NCBI GenBank assembly: GCA_946482565.1
Contig: CAMLSB010000006.1
Location: 1 to 32,235 of the forward strand
Length of the DNA: 32,235 nt
Direction: 5' to 3'
Source: an uncultured Lysobacteraceae bacterium
GTDB lineage: Bacteria; Pseudomonadota; Gammaproteobacteria; Xanthomonadales; Xanthomonadaceae
The notes below the pieces were generated by a model. The model saw nothing but the letters and a program-made list of their open reading frames with translations. It ran no database searches and had not been told where the DNA came from. Within the stretch, counting starts at the first letter, position 1. Each line of letters opens with the position of its first letter. Below are positions 21,715 to 30,472 of this stretch, in pieces. Both the position numbers and the translations under genes were made by a program.

Positions 21715-21760
21715 GTTGCCCCCTCTTTGTCTTTTCTTGACGACGTTTGTGTGTTGTTTT
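21715..21760 (-). promoter_or_regulatory. A-rich 5' leader of hfq, possible Hfq autoregulatory site
   Basis: Read on the minus strand, this stretch is strikingly A-rich for a ~70% GC genome: AAAACAACACACAAAC, then AAGAAAAGACAAAGAGG, then the SD. It contains successive A-R-N triplets (AAG AAA AGA), the pattern bound by the Hfq distal face. The rest of the 236-bp miaA-hfq spacer (21761-21950) shows only a weak 5-bp hairpin (21806-21820) and no clear promoter. Confidence 0.35.
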
Positions 21761-21950
21761 GGCGGTGGACGCCCCGACGGCAGCCTCCGGTCCGCATCGC
21801 CCGACCCACGCTCCCCGTGGCGGCAACGGCCCGATGGTACTCCAAGCACGTGACCCACGAATGGGACAGCGCCTCCAGTTGCGCGCCCCGGGAGACCATC
21901 CCAACCCGTCGCTGCGCGGCGGGGCGACCCGCCTGGCTGGCTGCGTGGCG

Positions 21951-22907
21951 TTACAGGAACGCGTGCAGCGCCCGCTCCAGCCCGGGGCGGTCCACGGCCG
22001 GGTCGAACCAGCGGGCGTCGAGTTCCCGCCGCACCCAGGTCAGCTGGCGCTTGGCGAGCTGGCGGGTGGCGAAAATGGCCCGGTCGCGGAACCCGGCAGC
22101 GTCGGTGGCGCCGTCCAGGTGCTCCCAGGCCTGGCGATAGCCGACCGCGCGCAGTGCCGGCAGGGCCAGCGGCGCCGGATGCGCGGCGAGTGCAGGCAGC
22201 GCACGCAGGCGGCGCACTTCGTCGAGGAAGCCCTGCGCCAGCATCGCGTCGAAGCGGCGTTCGATGCGCGCATGCAGTTCGCCGCGATCGCGCGGCGCCA
22301 GGACCACGCGCAGCACGCGGAATGGCAGGCGCGCACGCGACGCGCCCGCCGGATCCGCCTGCCAGTCGCTGATCGTGCGCCCGGACAGGCGATGCACTTC
22401 GAGCGCGCGCTGGATGCGCTGCGCGTCGGTGGCGTGGATGCGCGCGGCGGCGACCGGGTCGATTCCTGCGAGGCGCGCGTGCAGCGCGGCCCAGCCGACG
22501 TCGGCCGCCTCCGCGGCGATCGCGGCGCGCACGCCAGGATCGGCACCCGGCATGTCCGACAGGCCGTGCAGCAGCGCGTGGAAATACAGGCCCGTGCCGC
22601 CGGCGAGGATCGGGATCCGTCCGCGCGCGGCGATTGCCGCGATCGCTTCGCGCGCGTCGGTCGCGAAGTCGGCGGCCGAATACGCTTCCCAAGGCGCGCG
22701 CACGTCGACCAGGTGGTGCGGCACCGCCGCGAGTTCGGCCGCGTCGGGCTTGGCCGCGCCGATGTCGAGGCCGCGATACACCAGCGCAGAATCGACGCTG
22801 ACGATCTCGCCGCCGAGGCGCTGCGCCCATTCCAGCGCGAGCGCCGACTTGCCCGAGGCCGTCGGCCCCATCAGCGCGATCGCCGGTGGGCGCCTGTCGG
22901 CCGTCAT
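21951..22907 (-). CDS. miaA: tRNA dimethylallyltransferase
   Basis: A 318-residue enzyme that adds a dimethylallyl group to A37 of tRNAs reading UNN codons. The P-loop is GPTASGKS (14-21). The substrate loop reads [16 protein letters not shown] (39-54), where the more common DSxQVYRGMDIGTAKP has Q and T. Also present are [26 protein letters not shown] and the C-terminal [15 protein letters not shown]. The order miaA-hfq-hflX is as in enterobacteria, but mutL is absent. An amino-acid permease lies 33 nt upstream on the same strand. A clear SD was not found. Confidence 0.95.
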   Translation of the reverse strand: MTADRRPPAIALMGPTASGKSALALEWAQRLGGEIVSVDSALVYRGLDIGAAKPDAAELAAVPHHLVDVRAPWEAYSAADFATDAREAIAAIAARGRIPILAGGTGLYFHALLHGLSDMPGADPGVRAAIAAEAADVGWAALHARLAGIDPVAAARIHATDAQRIQRALEVHRLSGRTISDWQADPAGASRARLPFRVLRVVLAPRDRGELHARIERRFDAMLAQGFLDEVRRLRALPALAAHPAPLALPALRAVGYRQAWEHLDGATDAAGFRDRAIFATRQLAKRQLTWVRRELDARWFDPAVDRPGLERALHAFL

Positions 22908-22940
22908 CGCCGGGTCGCCGAGGATGCGCGCGCCGCGGGC

Positions 22941-24359
22941 TCAGGCATCGTGCCCCTGCCCGAGCAGGCTGTTGCGGCGTGCGTACAGCAGGTACACGAG
23001 CACGCCCACCCCGTTCCACAACAGGCACCACAACTGCGTCCGGGTCGGCAGGCTCATGAACAGGTACGCGCAGCCGATGATCGCGACCGGGCCGACCAGC
23101 CACGCCAGCGGCGCGCGGAACACGCGCGGCCGCGCCGGATCGCGCTTGCGCAGCACCAGCAGGCAGGCCGCGACCGCAACGAAGGCGATCAGCGTGCCGG
23201 CGTTGGCCAGCGCCGCGATCTCGTCGAGGCGGGCGATGCCGGCCAGCGCGGACGTGACGATGGCGGTGAACACGGTGATCGCCACCGGCGTGCCGCGCCG
23301 CCCCACCTTCGACAGGCTGCGCGGCAGCAGGCCGTCGCGCGACATCACGAAGAAGATGCGGCTCTGCCCGTAGAAGAACGCGAGCAGCACCGTCGGCAAT
23401 GCGACCACCGCCGCCGCGGCGACGACCTTGGCCGCCGTGCCGTGGCCGAGTTCGCGCATGATCAGCGCCAGCGGTTCCGCGCTGTGCCCGAACACGGTGT
23501 AGTTCATCGCGCCGACCGCGGCCAGCGCCACGACCATGTAGATCAGCGTGCAGCCGACCATCGAGCCGACGATGCCGATGGACAGGTCGCGTGCGGGATT
23601 CTTCGTCTCCTCCGCGGCGGTGGAGATCGCATCGAAGCCGTAGAACGCGAAGAAGATGATCGCCGCCGCCGCCATCACCCCGTGCTTGACGCCGTCGGGG
23701 CCGGTGGATTCGACGAAGCCGTAGGGCATGAACGGATGCAGGTTCGCCGCATCGAAACCCGGCAGCGCGATCGCGACGAACACCCCCAGCGCCAGCAGCT
23801 TGGCGACCACCAGGAACGCATTGACGGTCGCGCTTTCGCGCGTGCCGGCGATCAGCGCGCCGGCGACGACCCAGGTGATCAGGATCGCGGGCACGTTGAG
23901 CAGGCCGCCCGCGTGCGGACCGACGGTCAGCGCCGTCGGCAGGTCGACGCCGATGCCGGCGAGGAACCCGACCGCATAGCCGGACCAGCCGACCGCGACC
24001 GTGCTCACCACCAGCGTGTATTCGAGGATCAGGCTCCAGCCGACGACCCAGGCGATGGCCTCGCCGAGCACGGTGTAGCTGTAGGTGTAGGCGCTGCCCG
24101 CGGCGGGCATCAGCGTCGCCAGTTCCGCGTACGCCAGCGCGGCGCAGGCGCAGACGATGCCGGCGACGAGGAAGGAGACGAGCACCGCCGGCCCGGCGAG
24201 GTTCGCGCCGACGCCGATGAGCGTGTAGATGCCCGTGCCGACGATGGCGCCGATGCCCAGCGCGACCAGGTGCGGCCAGCCCAGGGTCGGCACCAGGCGC
24301 CGGCCCTCCTCGTGCACGGTGACCCGGTCGATGTCCTTGCGTCGCAGCCAAGCCTGCAT
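22941..24359 (-). CDS. APC-superfamily amino-acid permease (cationic amino-acid transporter type)
   Basis: A 472-residue inner-membrane permease with about 12 helices. The N-terminus ([23 protein letters not shown]) and the first-helix motif [15 protein letters not shown] are those of the CAT/ApcT subgroup. [14 protein letters not shown] and the [22 protein letters not shown] block in the middle agree. Relatives move lysine, arginine or other amino acids with protons; the substrate here is not resolved. ATG at 24359 is preceded by AGGGG. It stands between the TonB-receptor terminator and miaA, so it must have its own promoter in 24360-24438, where I recognise none. Confidence 0.9.
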   Translation of the reverse strand: MQAWLRRKDIDRVTVHEEGRRLVPTLGWPHLVALGIGAIVGTGIYTLIGVGANLAGPAVLVSFLVAGIVCACAALAYAELATLMPAAGSAYTYSYTVLGEAIAWVVGWSLILEYTLVVSTVAVGWSGYAVGFLAGIGVDLPTALTVGPHAGGLLNVPAILITWVVAGALIAGTRESATVNAFLVVAKLLALGVFVAIALPGFDAANLHPFMPYGFVESTGPDGVKHGVMAAAAIIFFAFYGFDAISTAAEETKNPARDLSIGIVGSMVGCTLIYMVVALAAVGAMNYTVFGHSAEPLALIMRELGHGTAAKVVAAAAVVALPTVLLAFFYGQSRIFFVMSRDGLLPRSLSKVGRRGTPVAITVFTAIVTSALAGIARLDEIAALANAGTLIAFVAVAACLLVLRKRDPARPRVFRAPLAWLVGPVAIIGCAYLFMSLPTRTQLWCLLWNGVGVLVYLLYARRNSLLGQGHDA

Positions 24360-24438
24360 GGGAACCCCTGGTTCGGTCGGAAGGCCCCAAGTGTGCGGCA
24401 TCGACGGCCCCCGCGCGATGCGTCGCGTGCGAGGCCGG

Positions 24439-24479
24439 AAAAAAGACAGCCCCGGGCCGCACGCGGCGGCCCGGGGCTG
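24439..24479 (-). terminator. Strong intrinsic terminator after the TonB receptor gene
   Basis: A perfect 14-bp GC-rich stem (24447-24460 with 24466-24479) with a five-base loop, followed on the minus strand by a TTTTTT run (24444-24439). It begins 9 nt after the receptor stop codon and closes the sulfotransferase-receptor unit. Confidence 0.93.
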
Positions 24480-24487
24480 CAGGTACG

Positions 24488-27061
24488 TCAGAAGTCCTTC
24501 GAGACCCGCAATCCGAAGGTCCGCGGCGGCGTGCTGACGATGTAGGGCTGGTACCCGCAGGTCAGCGTCGCGCACTCGGCGAACTTGGTGAGCTCGGTGC
24601 GCTGGTCGAACAGGTTGTGCACGAACACGTCGAACTTCCAGTCGCCGAGCGCGTAGCCCGCCGACAGGTCGAACAGCGTGTAGCCGTCGAGGTCGCCGAG
24701 CAGCGCGTCCTCCGCGGTGCGCAGGTCGGTGCGGCGCTTGCCCTGGTGGAACAGCGCGCCCTGCACATGGGCCTCGCCGGCGCCCATGTCCCAGGTATAG
24801 CGGCCGGTGAGGTTGCCCTTGAAGCGCGCGGTGATCGGAAGCCGTGCGCCCGCGGGTGCCTCCGGCCCGTCGACCGGGTCGCCGCTGATCGGGTTGATGG
24901 TGCCGGGCGGACAGACGCTGACGGGGTTGCCGTCGGCGTCGTTGAAGCCGCAGTAGTCCTCGGTCAGCCGCGCGTTGTACCAGGCCATGCCGCCGGACAG
25001 CATGAAGTTGTAGCTCGCCTGCCACTGCAGCTCGAGTTCCATGCCGTCGACGCGCGCCTGGTTGGCGTTGCGGATCTCGGTGAGGCCGTTGAGGCCGAGG
25101 TAGGAGAACTGGAAGTCCTTCCAGTCCTCGCGGAACACCGCGCCATTGAAGATCAGGCGGTGGTCGAACCACGCCGTCTTCCAGCCCAGCTCGTAGTTGG
25201 TGAGGTAATCGGAACTGTACGGCGGCACCGTGCCGCGGCGGTTGATGCCGCCGGGTCGGAAGCCCTGCGACCAGGTGGCGTACAGCATCCTGTCGGCGTC
25301 CAGTTTCCAGCTCAGGTTGAAGCGGCCGATCGAGCCGCTTTCCTTCACCCGCTTGTCCAGGTTCACGCAGGGTGCGCCCATGAACGGCTCGTCGCGGAAG
25401 CACACCACGACGCCGGACGAGCTGCTCCAGCCCCAGTCGCCGTAGCCGAAGAAGCCGACGAGGCTGTTGTCCGACTGGAAATAGCGGATGCCGCCGGTCG
25501 CGGTGAGGCTGGGCGTGATGTCGAACGAGACTTCGCCGAAGGCCGCCTGGTCGCGGTCCACGCGCTGCTGCGCCGTCAGCCAGATCGTGTCCGGCCAGCC
25601 CGGCACTTCCTGGACCGCCGACAGCCCGTCGACCAGGTAGTCCTGGAAGATGTCGTGCTGCTGCCGCTGCCAGAACAGCCCGCCGACCATGCGCCACCGG
25701 TTGCCCGCGGGCGAGGCGATGCGCAGTTCGTGGCTTTGCGTGCGGTACTTGTCGGTCGCGTGGATATGCTGCGACGGGTTGACGTAGGTCGACGGGTCGC
25801 ACGTGAACGAGACCGTGTCGAAATCCGAGCACATGTACGCGCCGTAGCCGCTCAGCGTGTCGTACCAGAAGCCGTAGTCGGTGTAGTCCGCCGCGGAATC
25901 CACGTCGCGCGACAGGTGCGAATACGCGTAGGTCAGGTCGAAATTGCCGATCTTGCCCTGCACGGTCAGCGCCGCCTGCACCCACTTGTCCTTCGAGTAC
26001 TCGGGATAGCCGTGCGCGACCTCGAACGTGCCGACGCTCGGGTCGTAGCCCGTGCTGCCCTTCGCGTCCATGTGCTGGCCCATGAGCGTCGGGGTGATCG
26101 TCCAGTCGTCGTTGAGGTCGATGCGCAGCGCGGCGCGGGCGCCGACCGTGTCGGCTTCGTTGTAGTCGTCCTTCACGAACGCCGCGTTGTCGCCGACGAT
26201 GCCGGAGGTCGGGAAGGTCACCGTGCGATGCACGTTGTCGACATAGCCGGCGTCGTGCTTCTGCCAGCCGACCACGCGCAACGCGCTGGAGGCACCGAGC
26301 GGCATGTTCGCCATCGCCTCGAGGACATGGCCGGTGCCGCCGCCCTGGACGACGTTGACCTCGCCAGACACGTTCGCGGCGAAGCCCGTCGGGTCCGGCT
26401 TGTTCGTGATGATGCGCAGCGTGCCGGCCTGCGAGCTCGCGCCGTACAGCGTGCCCTGCGGGCCGGCGAGCGCCTCGACACGGGCGATGTCGTACATGTG
26501 GATGTCGAGCGCGCCGGTGATCGTGGTGATCGGCTGCTCGTCGAGGTACACGCCCACGCTCGGCTGCGAACCGGAGTGGTTGCCGTCGCCGCCGCTGGCG
26601 ACGCCGCGCATGTACACCTGCAGGAAGCCCGGCCCGGAAAACACGCCGCCGCCCGCCGTACCGTACGAGAGGCTCGGCACGAGCTTGGCGTAGTCGTCGA
26701 AATCGGCGACGTCGTGCTGCTCCAGGTCCGCCTGGCCGATCGCCTGCACGCTGATCGGGACCGCCTGCAGGTTTTCCTCGCGTTTCTGCGCGGTGACCAT
26801 GACGGTGCCCAGGGTCTTGGGTTCATCCCTGCGCTGCGTCGCCTGCGCCGCGGCCGGCTGCGATGCCGGTTGCGCCTGCTCCGCCTGCTGCTGGGCCGCC
26901 GGTTGCCCGGCCTGCGCCTGCGCTTGTGGCTGCGCTGGCGCCGACGCGGCGTCCTGCGCTTGCGCCTGCGAGACGCCCATCGCCTGGACGCCCAGGCATA
27001 CCGCGATCGCCAGCGGCAGCCGCGCGAACGCCCTTCCCTTCCCTTGCTTCGAACTGCGCAT
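24488..27061 (-). CDS. TonB-dependent outer-membrane receptor
   Basis: An 857-residue TonB-dependent transporter. The signal peptide (1-35, ending SQAQA) is followed by a Gln/Ala/Pro-rich linker (36-78), a TonB-box region (LGTVMVTAQ, 84-92) and the plug domain (about 95-220: [34 protein letters not shown]). A 22-strand barrel is expected, ending in [11 protein letters not shown] with the terminal phenylalanine used for barrel assembly. It belongs to the large [16 protein letters not shown] receptor group common in xanthomonads and caulobacters, whose ligands are mostly unknown. Eight mature cysteines occur as four close pairs (411/421, 554/565, 704/717, 830/835), likely loop disulfides. A strong GGAGGAGG SD precedes the ATG, 45 nt after the upstream sulfotransferase stop. 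No substrate is assigned. Confidence 0.93.
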   Translation of the reverse strand: MRSSKQGKGRAFARLPLAIAVCLGVQAMGVSQAQAQDAASAPAQPQAQAQAGQPAAQQQAEQAQPASQPAAAQATQRRDEPKTLGTVMVTAQKREENLQAVPISVQAIGQADLEQHDVADFDDYAKLVPSLSYGTAGGGVFSGPGFLQVYMRGVASGGDGNHSGSQPSVGVYLDEQPITTITGALDIHMYDIARVEALAGPQGTLYGASSQAGTLRIITNKPDPTGFAANVSGEVNVVQGGGTGHVLEAMANMPLGASSALRVVGWQKHDAGYVDNVHRTVTFPTSGIVGDNAAFVKDDYNEADTVGARAALRIDLNDDWTITPTLMGQHMDAKGSTGYDPSVGTFEVAHGYPEYSKDKWVQAALTVQGKIGNFDLTYAYSHLSRDVDSAADYTDYGFWYDTLSGYGAYMCSDFDTVSFTCDPSTYVNPSQHIHATDKYRTQSHELRIASPAGNRWRMVGGLFWQRQQHDIFQDYLVDGLSAVQEVPGWPDTIWLTAQQRVDRDQAAFGEVSFDITPSLTATGGIRYFQSDNSLVGFFGYGDWGWSSSSGVVVCFRDEPFMGAPCVNLDKRVKESGSIGRFNLSWKLDADRMLYATWSQGFRPGGINRRGTVPPYSSDYLTNYELGWKTAWFDHRLIFNGAVFREDWKDFQFSYLGLNGLTEIRNANQARVDGMELELQWQASYNFMLSGGMAWYNARLTEDYCGFNDADGNPVSVCPPGTINPISGDPVDGPEAPAGARLPITARFKGNLTGRYTWDMGAGEAHVQGALFHQGKRRTDLRTAEDALLGDLDGYTLFDLSAGYALGDWKFDVFVHNLFDQRTELTKFAECATLTCGYQPYIVSTPPRTFGLRVSKDF

Positions 27062-27106
27062 TTCCCCCTCCTCCCTGGTGGATACGACGAATGGTCGGAA
27101 CCTGGC

Positions 27107-28750
27107 TTACGACGCGGCGTGCCCCCCGGCCAGCGGGCCCAGCGCCTCGCGCAGCGGCGCGAGCCATGCTTCGAAATGCTTCCAGTGGTCCAGTCCCTCG
27201 CGGTAGATCGGCTGGCGCACCTGTTCGGAACTGGCGGTGCGCACCGGGCGATCGTTCTCGAAGAAGCGCAGGCAGGCCGCATCGAACGGCAGGCCGCAGT
27301 AATCGAGCAGCCGGCGCACCTGCGTCTCGGTGTCGTCCACGAGTTCCTCGTAGGCGACGCGCAGGATCGCGCCGGGTTGCACCCGGTCGAAGTGCGCCAT
27401 GTAGTCGACGTAGTCGCGGTAGTAGCGGCCGATGTCGGCGAGGTCGTAGCTGAAGTCCTGGCCGCGCGCGAAATGCTGCTTGAACAGCGAGAAACCGCAG
27501 GCCATCGGGTGCCGGCGCACGTCCACGATCCTCGCGTTCGGCAACGCCGCGCGGATCAGGCCGGCGTGCGCGAAGTTGTTCGGCATCTTGTCGATGAAGA
27601 ACGGCGCGCCGCCCTTGCGATGGATGCGCGTCCGCTCGAGGTAGGCCTCGCCCAGCGCCCGCACCGCGCTGGCATCGAGGCCGGCGAGCGCTTCGTGGTA
27701 GCGCGCCGGCGAATCGTCGCCGGGGCCCTGGCGGCGCAGCACGCGCGCGAGCGAGGTGATCTCCGGCAGCTCCATCGTGCCTTCGACCAGGGGATGGCTG
27801 GCGAGGATCTGCTCGACGAGGGTCGATCCCGCGCGCGGCATGCCGACGATGAAGATCGGGTCGGGCGCGGGCGCACCCCAGCCTTCGCGTTGTCTGAAGA
27901 ACGCCGCGTCGTAAAGACTCGCCGCGCGGCGCAGGCGCGCTTCGTTCTCGTCGGCCGAATACGGCACGCGCGCCAGCCGCAACGCGTTGCCGCGCGCGTA
28001 GCTGGCAAACGCATCGGGATATTCGCCGCGATCCTCCAGCGCCTTGCCGAGCGCGAACTCCAGGTGCAGGCGGTCCTCGTCGCCGAGGCCTTCGCGCGCG
28101 AGTTCCGCGCGGATCGTGGCGATGTCGCCGTCCTCGAAGCGGAAGGTCTTGAGGTTGGCGAGGCTCCACCACGCGTCGCCGAATGCAGGCTCGAGCGTCG
28201 CGGCGCGACGATAGGCGGCGATGGCGCCGGAAGTGTCGCCATCGGTCTTGAGCGCATGCCCGTGGCTGAGCCAGATCCGCGGCTGGCCGGGATGCTCGGC
28301 GAGGATGCCGGCGTACAGTGCGTTGGCTTCGGCGTAATCGCCGGTGCGGCACAGCACCACGGCCTTGAGGTTGCGGTAATGCGGGTCGCGCGGATCCACG
28401 GCAAGCAAGCGCTCGACCTGTGCCAGCGCATCGGCCGGCCGGCTGCTGCGATGCAGCACCATCGCGTAGTTCTGGCGCGCGGCATGGAAGCCGGGTTCCA
28501 GTTCCAGGCAGCGTTCGAGCAGGGTCGCGGCGTCCTCGAGGCGGCCGATCCGCGCGGCGACCTCGGCGAGCATGCGGATGGCGGCCACGTCGGCTGGCGC
28601 GCGCCGCAGGTGGTTGCGCAGCAGGGCCTCGGCGCGGGGAATGTCGTTGCTGGCCAGGGCTTCGCCGGCGGCCATGAGCCCGGGGTCGGCGACGGCGCGT
28701 TTCATCGCGCGATCGAGGGTCATGGCCGATGCCGCCGACGCCTGGTGCAT
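27107..28750 (-). CDS. TPR-containing sulfotransferase (second of tandem pair)
   Basis: A 547-residue cytoplasmic protein. Residues about 22-265 form tetratricopeptide-like helical repeats (for example AEALLRNHLRRAP, AATLLERCLELEPG, LYAGILAEHPG, AIAAYRRAATLEP). Residues about 297-540 form a Sulfotransfer_3-type domain. The PAPS 5'-phosphosulfate loop is MPRAGSTLVEQIL (304-316) and the 3'-phosphate motif is RRHPMACGFS (412-421). The order and loop sequence resemble tyrosylprotein sulfotransferases. The acceptor is unknown; TPRs suggest a protein or peptide partner. The downstream TonB receptor starts 45 nt later, so the two are probably co-expressed. The catalytic half is nearly the same as in the upstream paralogue, while the TPR half has diverged. 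ATG at 28750 has AAGGGA nearby; ATG at 28723 is an alternative. Confidence 0.9.
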   Translation of the reverse strand: MHQASAASAMTLDRAMKRAVADPGLMAAGEALASNDIPRAEALLRNHLRRAPADVAAIRMLAEVAARIGRLEDAATLLERCLELEPGFHAARQNYAMVLHRSSRPADALAQVERLLAVDPRDPHYRNLKAVVLCRTGDYAEANALYAGILAEHPGQPRIWLSHGHALKTDGDTSGAIAAYRRAATLEPAFGDAWWSLANLKTFRFEDGDIATIRAELAREGLGDEDRLHLEFALGKALEDRGEYPDAFASYARGNALRLARVPYSADENEARLRRAASLYDAAFFRQREGWGAPAPDPIFIVGMPRAGSTLVEQILASHPLVEGTMELPEITSLARVLRRQGPGDDSPARYHEALAGLDASAVRALGEAYLERTRIHRKGGAPFFIDKMPNNFAHAGLIRAALPNARIVDVRRHPMACGFSLFKQHFARGQDFSYDLADIGRYYRDYVDYMAHFDRVQPGAILRVAYEELVDDTETQVRRLLDYCGLPFDAACLRFFENDRPVRTASSEQVRQPIYREGLDHWKHFEAWLAPLREALGPLAGGHAAS

Positions 28751-28768
28751 TCCCTTACCCCGGTTGTC

Positions 28769-28787
28769 CGCGGAGCGTACGTCCGCG
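28769..28787. promoter_or_regulatory. Dyad in the spacer between the two sulfotransferase genes
   Basis: CGCGGA (28769-28774) and its inverted copy TCCGCG (28782-28787) flank a seven-base core containing the palindrome CGTACG. A second GC hairpin (28786-28792 with 28803-28809) follows, without a T-tract. It could be an operator or an RNA processing hairpin; chance is possible in GC-rich DNA. Confidence 0.25.
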
Positions 28788-28840
28788 CCGCCGGGGCCGC
28801 AAGGCGGCGACCGGGAGTGGCTTCCCTCCCTTCGACGGCG

Positions 28841-30472
28841 TCAGGCAGCGGGATCGGCCGCCGGTCCCAGGGCTTCGCGCAGCGGCGCCAGCCATGGTTC
28901 GAAATGCTTCCAGTGGTCCAGGCCTTCGCGGTAGATCGGCCTGCGCACCTGTTCGGCGCTGGCGGTGCGCACCGCCCGATCGTTCTCGAAGAAGCGCAGG
29001 CAGGCCGCGTCGAAAGGCAAGCCGCAGTACTCGAGCAACCGCCGGACCCCTGCCTCCGTGTCGGCGACCAGGTCCTCGTACTGCATCCGCAGGATGCGGC
29101 CGGGTTGCACGCGATCGAAGTGATCCATGTACTCCACGTAGTCGCGATAGTAGAGGCCGATGTCGCGCAGGCTGTAGCTGAAATCCTGGCCGCGCGCGAA
29201 CAGCTGCTTGAACATGGAGAAGCCGCAGGCCATCGGGTGCCGCCGGACGTCGATGATCTTCGCGTCCGGAAGCGCCAGCAGGATGAGGCCGATGTGCGCG
29301 AAGTTGTTCGGCATCTTGTCGATGAAGAACGGCCTGCCGGTCTTGCGATGCGCGCGGGTGCGCTCGATGTACCGCTCCCCGAGGGCGCGCAGTCCGCCGG
29401 CGTCGAGCTTCGCCAGCGCTTCGTGGTAGCGCGCGGGCGAGTCGGGATGTTCCTGGGCCGCCTGTTGCCAGAGGATCCGCGCGATCGCGAGGATCTCCTC
29501 CAGTTCCATCGTGCCCTCCACCAGCGGGTGGGTCGCGAGGATCTGCTCGACCAGGGTCGATCCCGCGCGGGGCATGCCCACCACGAAGATCGGATCCGGT
29601 GCCGGGCAACCCTGGCCTTCGCGTTCGCGGAACAGTGCCTCCGTGTAGATTTCGGCGGCGCGGCGCATGCGGGCGGTGTTCGCCTCCGCCGACCACGGCG
29701 AGCGGGCGAGGCGCAAGGCGTTGCCACGTGCATAGCTTTCGAACGCCGCCGCGTAGTCGGCGCGGTCTTCGAGCGCCTTGCCCAGCGCGAACGACACGTG
29801 CAGGCGGTCTTCGGCGCCGAGGTCGGCGCGGGCGAGCTGCGCTCGCATGGTCGCGATGTCGGCGTCCTCGAAGAGGAAGGTCTTCAGGTTGGCGAGGCCC
29901 CACCAGGCATCGCCAGCCCAGGGTTCGAGCTCCGCGCAGCGCCGGTAGGATGCGATGGCTTCCGTGGTCCTGCCGATGGTCTTCAGTGCATGGGCATGGC
30001 TGATCCACACCCCTGCCTCGGCGGGATGCTCGGCGAGCAGGCCTTCGAGCAACGGCAGTGCCGCGGCGTATTCGCCGAGCCGGCACAACACCACCGCCTT
30101 GAGGTTGCGGCAGGCCGGGTCGCGCGGCGTGCGCGCGAGGAGCTGGTCGAGTTGCGGCAATGCGTCGGCGGAACGGTCCAGTCGGTGCAGCGCCCTCGCG
30201 TATTCCAGCCGCGCCGCGTCGAAGCCCGGCGCGAGTTCCAGGCATCGTTCGAGCAGCGCGCATGCATCCGCCGGCCTGCCGATGCGCCCGGCGAGATCCG
30301 ACAGCATGAAGAAGGCCGCGGCATCGCCGGGATGCTGTTGCAGGTGCGCGCGCAACAGCGCCTCGGCGCGCGGGAACTCGTTCCGTGCCAGCGCTTCTCC
30401 CGCGGCGCGCAGCCGCGGATCGGCGAACGACTGCTGCAGGGCGCGGTCGTCCATCGCTGCCGGCTCAGTCAT
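28841..30472 (-). CDS. TPR-containing sulfotransferase (first of tandem pair)
   Basis: A 543-residue paralogue of the next gene, with TPR-like repeats at about 15-260 and a Sulfotransfer_3 domain at about 293-540. The PAPS loop is MPRAGSTLVEQIL (300-312), the 3'-phosphate motif is RRHPMACGFS (410-419), and FFIDKMPNNFAH (382-393) is shared with its partner. The predicted role is sulfate transfer from PAPS to an unidentified acceptor in the cytoplasm. ATG at 30472 overlaps the folP 3' end by 8 nt; ATG at 30454 (MDDRALQQ) would avoid the overlap. Either way it is transcribed from folP. No PAPS-making (cys) gene is in the window, so it draws on the cell's general PAPS pool. Confidence 0.9.
   Translation of the reverse strand: MTEPAAMDDRALQQSFADPRLRAAGEALARNEFPRAEALLRAHLQQHPGDAAAFFMLSDLAGRIGRPADACALLERCLELAPGFDAARLEYARALHRLDRSADALPQLDQLLARTPRDPACRNLKAVVLCRLGEYAAALPLLEGLLAEHPAEAGVWISHAHALKTIGRTTEAIASYRRCAELEPWAGDAWWGLANLKTFLFEDADIATMRAQLARADLGAEDRLHVSFALGKALEDRADYAAAFESYARGNALRLARSPWSAEANTARMRRAAEIYTEALFREREGQGCPAPDPIFVVGMPRAGSTLVEQILATHPLVEGTMELEEILAIARILWQQAAQEHPDSPARYHEALAKLDAGGLRALGERYIERTRAHRKTGRPFFIDKMPNNFAHIGLILLALPDAKIIDVRRHPMACGFSMFKQLFARGQDFSYSLRDIGLYYRDYVEYMDHFDRVQPGRILRMQYEDLVADTEAGVRRLLEYCGLPFDAACLRFFENDRAVRTASAEQVRRPIYREGLDHWKHFEPWLAPLREALGPAADPAA

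Noticed and set aside
21747..24545. A plus-strand open frame of 932 codons antisense to miaA and the APC permease
   Set aside because: Same shadow effect; low-complexity Arg/Asp/His-rich product, no ribosome-binding site, and well-supported genes on the other strand.
28786..28809. GC hairpin between the two sulfotransferase genes as a terminator
   Set aside because: No T-run follows on either strand and the ten-base loop is weak; the genes are probably co-transcribed.
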